Positions 12,664 to 25,300 of a stretch of DNA of 64,000 nucleotides are shown piece by piece. Made by a program: the position numbers and the translations under genes. A model generated the notes under the pieces. That model searched no databases, had not been told where the DNA came from, and worked only from the letters and a program-made list of their open reading frames with translations. This DNA comes from Misgurnus anguillicaudatus. Its lineage: Eukaryota; Chordata; Actinopteri; Cypriniformes; Cobitidae. The DNA lies in assembly GCF_027580225.2 (NCBI RefSeq), contig NC_073354.2, positions 12,876,501 through 12,940,500 on the forward strand. Direction: 5' to 3'. How positions within the stretch are numbered: the first letter of the stretch is position 1; every line of letters begins with the position of its first letter.

Positions 12664-12972
12664 AAGGGATAGTTCACCCAAAAATTAAAATGATGTCATC
12701 GTTTACTCACTCTCATGTTGTGGCAGACAGGTATGCATTTCTTTGTTCTGATGAACACAGATGAAGATATTTTGAGGAATGTTTGTAACCAAACCCCTTT
12801 ATCTTACTTTGGAAGTGAATGGGGCTTCTGATCGGTTTGGTTACAAACATTCCACAAATATCTTCCTTCCTTCATGTGTTCATCGGAGCATGGGGGTGCG
12901 TACAGGTCTGTGACGGGGTGGAAGTGGGTAAATGGTGACAGAATTTCCATTTTTGGGTCAACTATCCCTTTA
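12664..12972. mobile_element. hAT-like MITE (AGGGATAGTTCACCCAAAAAT ends)
   Basis: Inverted ends AAGGGATAGTTCACCCAAAA and TTTTGGGTCAACTATCCCTT. The inner arms also pair (AGGAATGTTTGTAACCAAAC against GTTTGGTTACAAACATTCC). A relative is at 37131-37466. Confidence 0.8.
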
Positions 12973-13009
12973 AACATGAGACCCTATTTACTTGTTAAAT
13001 ACACATTCC

Positions 13010-13105
13010 TGGTTCATAATGGTTCATACCTCTGAGGTACTAATATGAACTTTGAAGCTGTACTTTTTTTAAAGGGTACTGCCCCCGTGACAGCTGGGGT
13101 ACATA
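13010..13105. repeat. GGTACC-type repeat fragment
   Basis: Contains CTCTGAGGTACTAATATGAA and AAGGGTACTGCCCCCGTGAC; one half only. Confidence 0.55.
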
Positions 13106-14672
13106 TTATGACCAGTTTTTCCTGATAGGTTTCCTTCTATATTGGACGCTGAATATTTTTCACACTGAAATATGTCGCATTACAAAAGCAAAATCTGTTT
13201 CATGTCCATTTTAAGGCCCTTTAATCACAACTTTAAAAGTTGCATCAAAATATATCCGACCACCAATCAGAGAATATCATCAATATACTGACATTAGTTT
13301 TTATTACATCTGAAAACATTAGAGCTTTTCATTGTGATGAAAACTTCCTCCTATTTTATGGCAAAAGTCCCATTTTATTTTGAAAGCAGTTTTGAACCTA
13401 ATCAGATTTTTTGCAATTAAGACGACGAGAGTTAAAATGATACGGAATGGGAATCCTTTCAATTTAAGTACATTTCTATTTTGACTTTACCTCAGCTAAT
13501 GGTTTGGTAATGTAAAGGACACATTATTTTTATCTTGATGATAACAACATTATTCAGTGGATTTTTAGAGAGTTTTTCATTCATTTCTGTTGATTTACGT
13601 AACCCACCATGTAATACTGTTACCAATAAACACATCCCAAAATGTGTTCTGCCTCTCTGATTTAGCAACAAATATCTCTAAGTTGCAGTATTTTGGTAAG
13701 GTTTTCATTAACTTAAGTATATATGAAGAGTTTGGTTCCAATTAACGCAATAAATCCATTTTGACAAATTTCGGTAAAAACGTTTTTTCTATACCAAGAA
13801 AGTGACAAGATGAAAACCACTATTTTCTGTTACAAACTTTCACATAGCATCTTTAGGTTATAAAAACATAAAAAATTCAAATCCATAACTTGATTTTCAA
13901 AGATTTATTATAAAAACAAATTATTTTTTTCCACATAATGCAATAAATCCATGATGTTTTTTTTTCAAAATGCTATATTCAATCAATGTATAAATGTGCA
14001 TTCATCTTTGCCATGATATATTCATTTAGTTGAACAGTGATATACACTGATAAAAAATAAACATTAATGTCATTAATTAAAACACTTACTTTGTTATATT
14101 AAGAACACTGTCATTGCAGCGGTTATACTTGACGTCGTTGCTTAGCATTTTTCACAGCGATCAGCTGTAAAATTTTTTGGTCCTGCTCGATTTTCGTTGA
14201 CTTTGAGTAAAATAATGTAAAGTCATTCATAAGATCCCCTGGGGTCAATGTGTTAGCATGAGAAGCTTGATGCTGTCGGGAGATAAGCACCAGTCTCCCG
14301 AGTGCTTCGCGTAAATTATTAGATGTTGATGACAATCTTTTCTGTCACAGAAAACAACCACAGGTTTATCAATGCCATTAAAGTATTATTTTGTTTTGTT
14401 TGTTGATCACGAAGTACAAAGTAGATTAGGAAATCTAGGACTCCGTGTACTCAGCGCGCCGCCATGTTTGTTTACATTGCGTGAATGGTACGCTGTAATT
14501 TCTGGAATGGATTTATTGCGTTCTGTAAAAAAGGAGGAGTGGCGTTTATCGCATTTTGGGGGAAAAAGGGAGAAAAGATGACAGAATAACACGGCGGATA
14601 TTGGATTTTGCGTAAAATTAATTATTTACTTTTAAATACTGACCTGATATAATACTGATTTTATATATATAT

Positions 14673-15091
14673 TGTCATGTGTGTGGGGAGGACAGAACCC
14701 AAGACAGCTCTTGAACAAAAGACTTTTATTTTGTAATAAAAACACCCTTGAGGGGGTAAACAATGACAGTAATCAAACATAACATGGTAAGACATGACTC
14801 ACACAACTGCATCATAAGACACAGAACAATCCGGCAAAAGACATCAGACACAATGACATTAAATAGGGGAGAACTAGACTAGGGAACGTGGACAGACAGG
14901 TAAAGGGGATAAACTAATACTGAATAATTATCAAGGAAACAAGAGGGGCAGGGTCAAGACTTACAACAGGAGAGGTACACAAAATATAAACACAGGCCAC
15001 ATGACTCTCCACAAAAAAACAAAACAACAGATAGGGCTGCCATGACCCTGTCATATGAAACACATAAGACATACAGGGCTGACAGGATCAT

Positions 15092-15094
<3 letters not shown>
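14673..15094. repeat. Interspersed repeat bounded by GTCATG / CATGAC
   Basis: Starts GTCATGTGTGTGGGG and ends CTGACAGGATCATGAC. Non-coding. It abuts an (AT)n run. Class not determined. Confidence 0.4.

Positions 15095-15186
<92 letters not shown>
15095..15186. repeat. (AT)n microsatellite
   Basis: About 46 uninterrupted AT units. Confidence 0.95.
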
Positions 15187-15188
<2 letters not shown>

Positions 15189-15324
15189 CTTGAATTATCC
15201 TCGATATTTGCAAAACAGTAAGTGCATCTTTCAAAACAATTTGTACAAATAGTGAAACACCATGGATTACCTCCAGAAGCCAATGTCAAAATGCTTAGTT
15301 CATGTCTCAAAAGTAAATATCCAA

Positions 15325-15840
15325 CCCAATATCACGCAAATACGTGACTATTTCATGTATGGACCAACGTGAAAATGTCACGTTTTGCCACGTTTGAACG
15401 TGAGCATGTCACGCTTTTCTGTTTGTGTCACTGTCACGTATTGGTTACTCAACTTTTTTGTCCTATTTTCAAACCATTGTCGCTTCGGTTTAGGGTTAGA
15501 TTTGGTGCTTGCGTTATATGTCACTTTAAGTATTTGTCACTTTAAGTATTGGTTTATTAAAAAAAAAGATACAAGACTTATTCTTTTATATTTTCTTAAC
15601 TTTAACCAATTGTCGCCTGACGTTGGGGTTAGAGTTTGTTTAGGTAAGGATGTCATTTTATGTAAATCTAACCCTAAACCGAAGCGACAATTGTAAGAAA
15701 TTAGGACAAAAAAGTTGAGTAACCAATACGTGACAGTGACACAAACAGAAAAGCGTGACATGCTCACGTTCAAACGCGGCAAAACGTGACATTTTCACGT
15801 TGGTCCATACGTGAAATAGTCACATATTTGCGTGATATAT
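15325..15840. mobile_element. Foldback element, copy 3 (near-identical arms)
   Basis: Left arm (about 15335-15510) and right arm (about 15660-15835) are reverse complements over about 175 bases with few mismatches, for example CACGTATTGGTTACTCAAC against GTTGAGTAACCAATACGTG. Core sequence as in copies 1 and 2. No coding capacity beyond chance frames, which appear identically on both strands because of the symmetry. Confidence 0.85.
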
Positions 15841-16934
15841 CTGTGTCATTGAACGTCAGTGGCATCAGAATGACAAGTCATTGTGTACAGATAAGACAGT
15901 CAAATTACTTAGTCATGTTGTCAGTACAACAGTTTACTCAGGAGGGATGTTCTGATGGAAACTATGGCTAAAGTTTTCATGACAATTCTTGTAAATTGTA
16001 GGATACACCTTAGTGTATGTGGGAGTTAGACTGCAAGATACTTGGCAAGATTCACATTTATGCTTTTACTGTTTGTACTGTAATTTGTTGACAGACCATA
16101 TCATTGCCATACAGAAAGAAAAAGACACTGCATAGCACAAAGAAAAAAAAACAAAAGTAGAAATGTGAACATAGGACAATCTCCTTAGGGAAAACTGTAC
16201 ATGCAGTGCTAGGAATTACAGTCTAGTCTTCCTACACCTCCTGACGTTCCTGTCTGTTAGAGAAAGTCAAAATTCACCTGGGAGCAATTTACCAATTCAG
16301 GACAGATTTGGAAAAAAGTCTAAAGAAATGTCTAGAACTGTATAGTAATAATATGCTTGACATATTATGACAACTTGTTCAACCATTTTGCATGTAAAGA
16401 CTTGTGCTACAAATTATTGCCTAAATGTTGTGAGGGGTGAGACTATTCAACAAAGACCCATTTTAATACATTTTGATCAACATGACAAACAATTGATATA
16501 TAGGAAACAGCAGAGAATTGAACATAATCATTTGCATGAATGTACCAAAGCATTTGCAACTTCTTCAAAGAAATGAGAAACTGCTTTTTGATGTGCACAA
16601 GTGACACAATGATGTGAGAATTGAACAAGTAGTTTTGAGAATTTAAATTCTGATCTGAGAAATGTACCAAAGCGACTGAGAAAAACTGTAATATAACATT
16701 GTAATATAAAAATGTAATATCAGTGCATCTCTAAAAATGTGTATGTCTTTACTAGTATAGGGTTAGGGTTTGGTTTAGGGTTATTTGCTTAATTATATAC
16801 ATTATTAACTGTAATTACTATAGTAAGTACATGTAACGTGTAACTAAGAGGCTGTAAAATTAATTAAGGGTTACCTTTAGTAAATTTATGTATGGCTCAT
16901 ATACAATATATGTATTTGTATCACCTACACACAC

Positions 16935-17632
16935 TCAAAAAAAAAAAAAAAACATACAAAAGTTGTCCCTGGGATGGTACCTTTTAAATAGGTCCTAATA
17001 AGTACCATTTTGGTACAGATATGTACCTTATGTGCCTCATAGGAAGTAACGGCCAGTGACTTATTTTTTCGAGGGCGCTCAGTGCGAAGTTCGTCACAAC
17101 ATGTATGTAGCCCGTCATGTGTGTGGTTCCTTATTTCAAAATATGTGTTTTGCACATCGAGTGATCCTGTGTGCATCACGTGTCTTGTCAAAATAAGTGC
17201 CTGCTGCAGACGCGTCTAAAGGGTTTATGATTAAAGAGACGCTCGCGGTTGCCAGATACTCGCATAATCTCATGCGTAATCAGAGTTTAGTGTTAAGGGA
17301 GTGTCTTGCGTGTATTTTGTGAACGTGAGCGTCTCTTTTATCATAAACAGTTTTGACGCGTGTGCAGCAGGCACTTATTTTGACAAAACACATGATGCAC
17401 ATGCTTCACATGACGCAACAAACACATATTTTGAAAATGCAAGCAATACACAACACCCCGAACACATATTTTGAATTTGCAACCTTCGGATGAGCAGTCA
17501 CGAGCCGCTCTTAGGTACCAATGTGTATTTTTGAGGAACCAATATGCACCTTTTGGGTACACAAGTGTACATTTTGAAAATGTACCACCACATTGACACC
17601 ATTTGTGCCTTCTTTTACCTTTTCTGAGAGTG
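16935..17632. repeat. GGTACC-type repeat interrupted by a hairpin element
   Basis: Outer halves 16935-17040 and 17512-17632. The inner part has the inverted pair GTGCCTGCTGCAGACGCGTC (from 17199) and GACGCGTGTGCAGCAGGCAC (ending near 17377). Confidence 0.7.
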
Positions 17633-19297
17633 AATGAAAGCTGTCTTCTATATGAAATCCTGACATTTAGACTAAATTCTCAAAGAGGTATCACCACACT
17701 TTAAAAAAAATGCTGTGTTGTTTTCAATGCAGCATTATAGGTCAAAAAGTGATAAACATAAAGATTGGGAAGCATTTACCCAGAAAATGTTTTTATTTGA
17801 CTCAACGATGGGTTAAAATAACCCCTCATAGGTTAAATTATAACCCAACTGACTGGGTTCATCCCTTTCTGACCCAGCCCTGGGTTGCAAATAAGCCAGC
17901 ATTTTGTTAAAGTGTAAGAACCCTACTGCCATAGGTCAGCCAAAATATTGAATAACCGTGTACTTTTGTGTTATGTTGCTTTTTTGTAACAATTGCAAGG
18001 ACAAAATCAAATGCACTATTCATCTTTTTTCTTCATCCTATATTGTATATATTAGGAAGAAAGAGAGAATGGAATTGATGAAATGAGGTCAAATTATGTA
18101 GCTGCACCATCTCAGTAAATGAGATTCAGAAGAAACACAATCTTTGAAGTGGAACGTGCCAGATTAAATAAGCATACTGTATATAGACATTATTGTACAC
18201 AACACTCTCAAATTCACTCTTGCTTGCTCATGGAGAAAATTAGGTCCGATATGTACAAAGAAAGCTGCTGGTAAATGATTGGTCCTTTATGAAGTTGTTA
18301 CGACCTGATATTTTATAAAGTCATCTTAAATGTCAAGAGGCAGATTCTATTATCACCAAAACATTACAATTTAAAATAAGAAAGAAAATAGTGTAAAATA
18401 CACCTCCTTATGAATAGATGTTATGTTGTATAGATATTTTAACAGCCCGGTAGATGTCACTTGCTGACAGGGCGGCTTCTGGCCGACGAAATTCTTACAC
18501 ATGTGACCCAGTCTGTGAAAACCCAGCTAGTTTTTTTTGTGATTTACTGTTTTTATACAAATATCCTGTATCCTATATAATGTAAATAACATTCTGTAAA
18601 AATATAACAATGAAATCTTTAATGCTGACTAAGTAAGGCCATGTTAAAGATTAAAATCAAACTTACATGCTAACATCTCATAATAATGAGACTTTAGCCC
18701 ACAGACAGGGTAACAAATCTCCATGATTTACAGTGGATAAATTAAAACAAGTGCATACTGTAGACCTGAAGCTATCCAGTAGTAAAATGTCCTTTCAAAA
18801 ATGAAATAACTAACGTTGTTAAGGTAAACAGGTAGATTCTTGAGGAGGGAGTAAATCACATCCTCTCTGAACGTAATCACAAGAGGTGTGGATTTTTTTT
18901 TAGCTTACCTGATGTGAGACGTAATGAGAGTTGGATTTTGGTATGACAATAGACACTGTGCCTTCATAGATCTCTGTGAATCTCGCCTGACTGCATTCTT
19001 TGAGAATGAAAACAGTCCTTGGTCGTCGTTCACTGAAGTGACTCGTTTGACAGGACGTTCTTTGAGTTCGTCATTAGTGCGTGAACATGCTCATCCGACC
19101 TCATTCCAGTCTGAGGACCAATTGGTGAGATCTCAGTCTATGCGCCATTTATCCTCAAACAACCGAGACACAGAACACGCATGCTGGATTTATTTTGAAT
19201 CGTACAGGAATAACTCCTAAATGTATTATTCATTATGAGGGGATGAAAAGAGAGGAGTGAATATTTTTGAAGAACTGCCGTAAGCCTTCGAGACAGG

Positions 19298-19309
19298 ATG
19301 ATGGAACAG
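19298..19309 (+). CDS. fyb2: fyb2 exon 1 coding part (start codon)
   Basis: Two adjacent ATG codons, then GAA CAG and the donor GTGAGA. It ends in phase 0, which fits exon 2. It was chosen because exon 2 opens in phase 0 with no convincing internal start near FKTLRERF. An ATG inside the sequence before the exon 2 acceptor (20904) is the alternative. Confidence 0.55.
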
Positions 19310-22300
19310 GTGAGAAACTTGTTTTATCATGTATATGCTTGTCACAGCTTATTTTTTAAACACAACTTAGTGTACATTGTTTAAAAATTTATGTTGGAGA
19401 GCTGTGATGAAATTTAAGTTGAACAAACTAAAAGCGTAGAAATACCACATACAGTACCTTAATACATTAAAATAGGCTTCCATTTACTTTACCTGCAATA
19501 CATTTTAAAAACTCTTTTGCTGCCTTCATTTATTTTTGTTCAATCAACGCAGATTTACAAGTCATTTCAAGCTACTAGTATTTATCTTGACAGTTGAGTT
19601 GCTACTTATTAAAACATATTAAATGAAGTTGACTTCATTCAACTATATTTTATGTTATAACTTATCTCTAGTGAAGATAAATAATTGTACGTTCAAACTA
19701 CTTGTAAATCCGAGTTGATTAAACAGACAACAACAACAAAAATAAAAATAAAGGGACGTTCCACTTTTTTTGAAAATTGGCTCATTTTCCAGCTCCCCTA
19801 GAGTTAAACATTTGATTTTTACTGTTTTGGAATCCATTCAGCTGATCTCCAAGTCTGGCGCTAGCACTTTTAGCATAGCTTAGCACAATCCATTGAATCT
19901 GACCATTAGCATCGCTCTAATAAATAACCAAAGAGTTTCGATATTTTTCCTATTTAAAACTTGACTCTTCTGTAGTTACATCGTATACTAAGACCGACAG
20001 AAAATTAAAAGTTACGATTTTCTAGGCAGATATGGCTAGGAACTATACTCTCATTCTGACTTAATAATCAAGGACTTTGCTGATGTAACATGGCTACAGC
20101 AGGTGTAGTGATATTACGCACTGCCCGGGGGACTATTTTCGATCGCAGCTTTTAATTTTCTCAAGTTTTAAATAGGAAAAAAAATCAAAACTCTTTTGTT
20201 ATTTTTTGCGCGATGCTAATGGTCTAATCAGAATCAATGGATTATGCTAAGCTATGCTAGAGGTGCTAGCGCCAGACCCAGAGATCAGCTGGATGGATTC
20301 CAAAACGGTAAGAAAACTGTTTAACTCTGGGGGAGCTGGAAAATTAGCATATAAGTGGAGTATCCCTTTAAGGCATTAAATAACTTTTTACAATGCAGTA
20401 CTTATATGTTTAAAAATCAGTTTACTGATCTACAGTATTAACATTTTACTGATTATAATAAACTATACTTGATTGGTTGACATTGGGCTTCCAGCTCCAC
20501 TCCTGTCCTGAAACATCAATGAGGTGGAGATGAAATTCACGCATTTCATGACACAGACATTCCACAGATATACACAATTAAAAAATGTGATCCTACCAGT
20601 GGAAACCAAGTTAAAGTATTTTTTGTACATTATTGTTTTCTACATAAAGCATCATTCATAATGTAAAGAGCATTGTGTGAAAATATAACCTAAATATCTT
20701 TAATATTGACTATTGACTATGGTCATGTCAAAAATTGAAATTAATGGGAAATCAATGAGTCAAATGAAAGTTTGACGCTCCAAACCTCATTAGATTATAA
20801 GACTTTAGCCTGGATTTCACTGGATTGTGTGATATGCATGAAAAAATACAATCTATCATGTGCAACATCTACAGTGTAGTTGTCTAACAAGGTGCAACAT
20901 AAAATGTCATATTGCTTTGATATATTTAACATCGGTTTCCTACATTTTATATTTCAGAATGAATCAGTAGACTTTAAGACCCTGAGGGAAAGGTTTCAGG
21001 GTAACAATTTGAAGATTCCCACTAAACCTGTCGTCCCAGATAAACCCAAAACTGTCCCTCCTCCACCGGCAAAAGTCAACAACCCCCTGATCAGCTCCCT
21101 CAACACTGCCATCAAAAAAGGGACGATTCACGCTCCACGTGTAGTCTTCAAAGATGATAAAAATCTTAATAGCCAGCTCTCTCCACCTCCGGGGTTAAAG
21201 GGCAACAAGCAACAACCTTTCAGTAATTCTGAACTACTGGATAAGAATCAGAAGAGGGAAGGCGACATTATTAAGAAGGCTATGAAAGATAGGAATCTTC
21301 CGCTGGTTCTGCCAGTCGCTCCAATAAAACCTAAAGCCTCAGAGTCTGAAACCAGTCCTTTTACTCCTGTGTCTGCTTCACCAGCCAAAGTGTCCACACC
21401 CAAGAGTTTCGTATTTAACAATACAAAAACTGGCAGAGATGTTAAGTGGGATAATATTGAAAACGTAACATCTGCTGAGCGCAGTCCACTTACTCCTATG
21501 TCTGCTTCCTCAGCCAAAGTGTCCACACCTAAGAATTTCGTATTTAACAATACAAACACCTCCAAAGATGTTAAATGGGATAATATGGAAAACTTAACAT
21601 CTGCTGAGCCCAGTCCACTTACACCTCTGTCCGGTTCGCCAGCCAGAGTGTTTGCACCCAGATCATTTGTATTCAGCCCTTCAAATGTTAACAAAGATGT
21701 GAAGGCGGATACTGTGAAAAGCCCAATACCAGCTCTCCGTACCGCTGACCATTCTGCTCTAACTCCTCTGACTCCTGTTAACCCATCTACAACAGCTATT
21801 GCACCTTCTGGAACTGTACCTGTAGTCCCCAAGGCTCTTGTGCCATCTCGGATTTCAGCTGGAGAGCATTCTGTCCCCAGCATTTCTGCCTCAAGTATTC
21901 CACTCTCTCCAAGCCCTGAGCCGAAGATTCCTGATCCAGCCATCCCAAAACCAGCCATTCGTGTTCACTCTGTACATAAGCCAGAGATTTCTCAAACAGA
22001 AACCCCACTTCCTAAACCGAATATACATTTGCTCAGTTTGTCAGAGGTATTTCCTCCACCAGAAGAAGATTTCACCGATATACCTCCTCCAGTGATTCCT
22101 GAAGATTTTATGAATAGCGACTTTTCGCATCAAACAATGCCCAGTTTGTCAGTTCCTGCATCTATTTCTCCTGTTTCCAGGAGTCCGGCTGTCTCCAGGA
22201 CATCTTCCCCTTCCCCGCCTTCTCGTTCAACGGTATCTCCAGAGCTCTTACTATCTCGTCCACACATATTAACTGCTCCAAGCTCCCCTCCAAAGGTTCA

Positions 22301-25300
22301 TACCCTAGCTGCACCTAAATCGCTGGACTTGGGGAATGCAAAAGCTCTTACTGATCAAAATGACCAGCCACCACTCAAGTCACCACTCTCATTCTTAGCA
22401 AGAGCAGAGGAGATGTCCCCAGTTAAACGAACCCCACCAAATGATAAACGTGTATTTGACCTTTTGGAAAAGGCAAAGAAACAGACCAAAATAAGCTACT
22501 TGACTACCACACCTGACAATACAACTCCATCTGATATGGATGCACCCAAGGTAGCTCTGCCAAACATTGATACACCCAATATGGCCCAACCTAATCTACC
22601 ATCAACTGGTAAAGTCTTACCACAGATTCCCAAAACTGAAGTAAGTCTACCTGAGGAACCATTCAATGTACCAGAAGAATTTGATATTAATGGCCTTCCT
22701 CCTGTTGACTATGGGGATCATGGTCCAATAAACAATCCACTTGAAACTACGCAGCATAATGGCCTTGATCACAGTAAGTATCTGTCTAGGCAAATAACAC
22801 TTTATGTGTTTTAGTTAATATAACAGTAAAGTTGATGTCTTACCCCTGGTTTCACAGATAAGGCTTAATGCTAGTCCTAGAGTAAAACACATGTTTGAGT
22901 TGTCTCACCCTGAAAATAACTTGCACTGACTGATCTTAAATAATACCATTGCCATTGATTTGTATCAAGATACATACCAGTAACGTCTTTGTCTAAGGTA
23001 TGTTTATAAAACAGGCCTAGTCTTGGCTTTAGCTAAGCCTTGTCTGGTAACCAGGCCTTCATTGGCCTGGTTTCCTTGGTTCCTTGATGTAGGCCTTGGT
23101 TTTAGAAATATTCACAATTAAAACACTCTATAGCTGCGTAAAAACAATGTTTAAATACCTTGCAGAGAAAAAAGGTAGGCGGATTCCTTAGTCGAGGGAG
23201 GGTTGGTATGCTAGACATGTCTATTTTGTGGGTTGTGTTGGGCAACATGTCTTACATAGTCAGAATGACAAAGAGCCAGTGGAGTATTTTCTCTTAAGGA
23301 AATACTCGACAGCTGTACGAGTTAAACAATTTGGATAGTTTCACTCTGCTTAAGGATTAAACAGAATGGTTATGTTGGTTGTGTTTATATACAGTATATT
23401 TCCTTCAGTAATGTAAGTAGTTGTGAAGTGCACCACTATAAAGAAATGTTTAGGTTATTTTCAACCCAGCATTGGGTCAAAAAGGTAAAAAAATAAAAAT
23501 AAACCCATTTGACCCAACAATGAGTTTGGAATTGAAACAACCCAGCGTAGGTTAAATTACAACCCAACAGGTTGGGTTCGTTTCTTTTTCACCCAATAAC
23601 CCAAATTTTTTAGAGTTGTCCCCTTAGTTTAATAAATGTTATTGCATTGAGTTGTTTGGCCTAAAAAATGATACTTAATGTCAATGATGTGGTGTTGGCA
23701 GAATATTGTCTAAAAATATGTACTATGCATTGCATTTATTTTAGTCACACAATCTCTGTAGTTGATCATGCGGATCGTTTCATATGTAGAAACCCGAAAC
23801 ATCCTAGTTCCTCCGCTTTCATTCCATAGTCCTGTTTTACCTGCTGTGTCTGCTTGACCTTGTCATTTTTATTGGTTATGCAATGCCATCTGTTTTCCAA
23901 ACAAAACTTTCTATGTTTCCAAATTTGTGCTTCTTCTTGAGATGTATTTTCCATACATATATTACACATTAATTAACACGTTGTAACACTTTACAATAGG
24001 GTTGTATTTGTTAACAATAGCAAATGCACAAGCGCACAAGTAACATTAACAAAGATTAATAAATGATAAAAAACTATATTGCTTAATGTTTGCTAATGCT
24101 AATACAGTTATTCATGTTAGACCATGGTGTATTAAAGACTTTTTTTAAGATGTCAAATAAATCTTTGGTGTCCCCATAGTACATATGTGAAGTTCTAGCT
24201 TAAAATACCATATAGAGAATTTATTATAGCATGTTCAAATTGCCACTTTGTAGGTGTGAGCAAAAATGTGGCATTTTGGTTGTGTCCTTTAAAATGCAAA
24301 TGAGCTGATCTCTGCACTAAATGGTAGTGTCGTGGTTGGATAGTGCAGATTAAGGGGAGGTATGATCCCCTTCTGACATCACAGGGGGAGCTAAATTTCA
24401 ATGACCTATTTTTCACATGCTTGCAGAGAATGATTTACTGGTGGATCTTATTCATGTTTTCTAGGCTGAAAGAAGCACTGGGGACCAAATTATAGCACTT
24501 AAAAAAGTCAGATTTTCATGATATGTCCCCTTTAACTAATGTTAACGGATACAACTCTTGATTTTAAATATGTATTAGGCTGAAATAAACATGAACTAGA
24601 TTAATAAATGCCATAGAAGTATTGTTCATTGATAGTTCATCTTAGCTAATACATTATGTTAACAAATACAACCTTATTGTAAAGTGTTACCTAAACATGC
24701 AGACGTTTAATGAATTAACAACATTATGAACAAAAAGCTAAGCAAAAAGTTGAGAAAATCTTGTTCTTCTTCCAGGTTGGATTCAGAATTATGATCAAAA
24801 CATATTTACTTGTTTTCTGACCTTAAGGGGGTGTGCACACCAAGGCATTTACGCCGGCTTATGTTTTCCATGGTTTCCAATGGAAGCGTCGCGCTTTTCA
24901 AAAACGCCAGCAGCTGGAAATGTTGAACTTTGGGTGAAACGTTCAGGGGTGCGCTTCCTGAAAGAAACTATGGTCACAAGTTCTGTAACAACGACCATGG
25001 ATAGCTTACAATGCTTTTGGGAAATGGAGCCCATGTCACTTCTCACTCGGCCGTCCAATCACAGTGGAGGGGGTTGGGACAATTTTCACAACAACTAACC
25101 GGCACATCATTTAACGACAAAAAGTGGGCAAGCACCTACAGTTGGCATCCGCCTGCCGTTTTAAGCCGCTTTGGTGTACACACCCCTTAAACTTCTGTAA
25201 ACTTTCAGAAGATGTGTAATTGTGTCCCTACCATATAACAATTTAAAAAAGGATTGCTGGAAATGTTCGCAATGGTTGAGAAAGAGTAAATTGTAATTTT

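Larger units (their letters stand above)
11861..19297. other. Intergenic region between dab1 and fyb2
   Basis: No coding exon is recognised. The region holds a hAT-like MITE (12664-12972), an AT-rich repeat block (13600-14590), a repeat ending in CATGAC (14673-15094), an (AT)n tract, a foldback element (15325-15840), nested GGTACC repeats (16935-17632) and a tandem-GGGTTA-like stretch near 16755. The last 1-2 kb should include the fyb2 promoter and 5' UTR, but no core promoter motif could be fixed. In human, C8A and C8B lie in this interval; neither was seen. Confidence 0.5.

Noticed and set aside
14954..15310. 118-codon frame with Ile-Tyr repeats
   Set aside because: Translation of the (AT)n microsatellite.
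15385..15782. Same 27-residue peptide start on both strands
   Set aside because: Produced by the foldback symmetry; not a gene.
18924..19220. 98-codon frame just upstream of the fyb2 start
   Set aside because: No protein family likeness and no splice link in frame with fyb2. It could be 5' UTR or promoter sequence.
21248..21958. 236-codon open frame on the minus strand
   Set aside because: It lies fully opposite fyb2 exon 2. Its low-complexity content mirrors the repeats of that exon, and it has no family resemblance.
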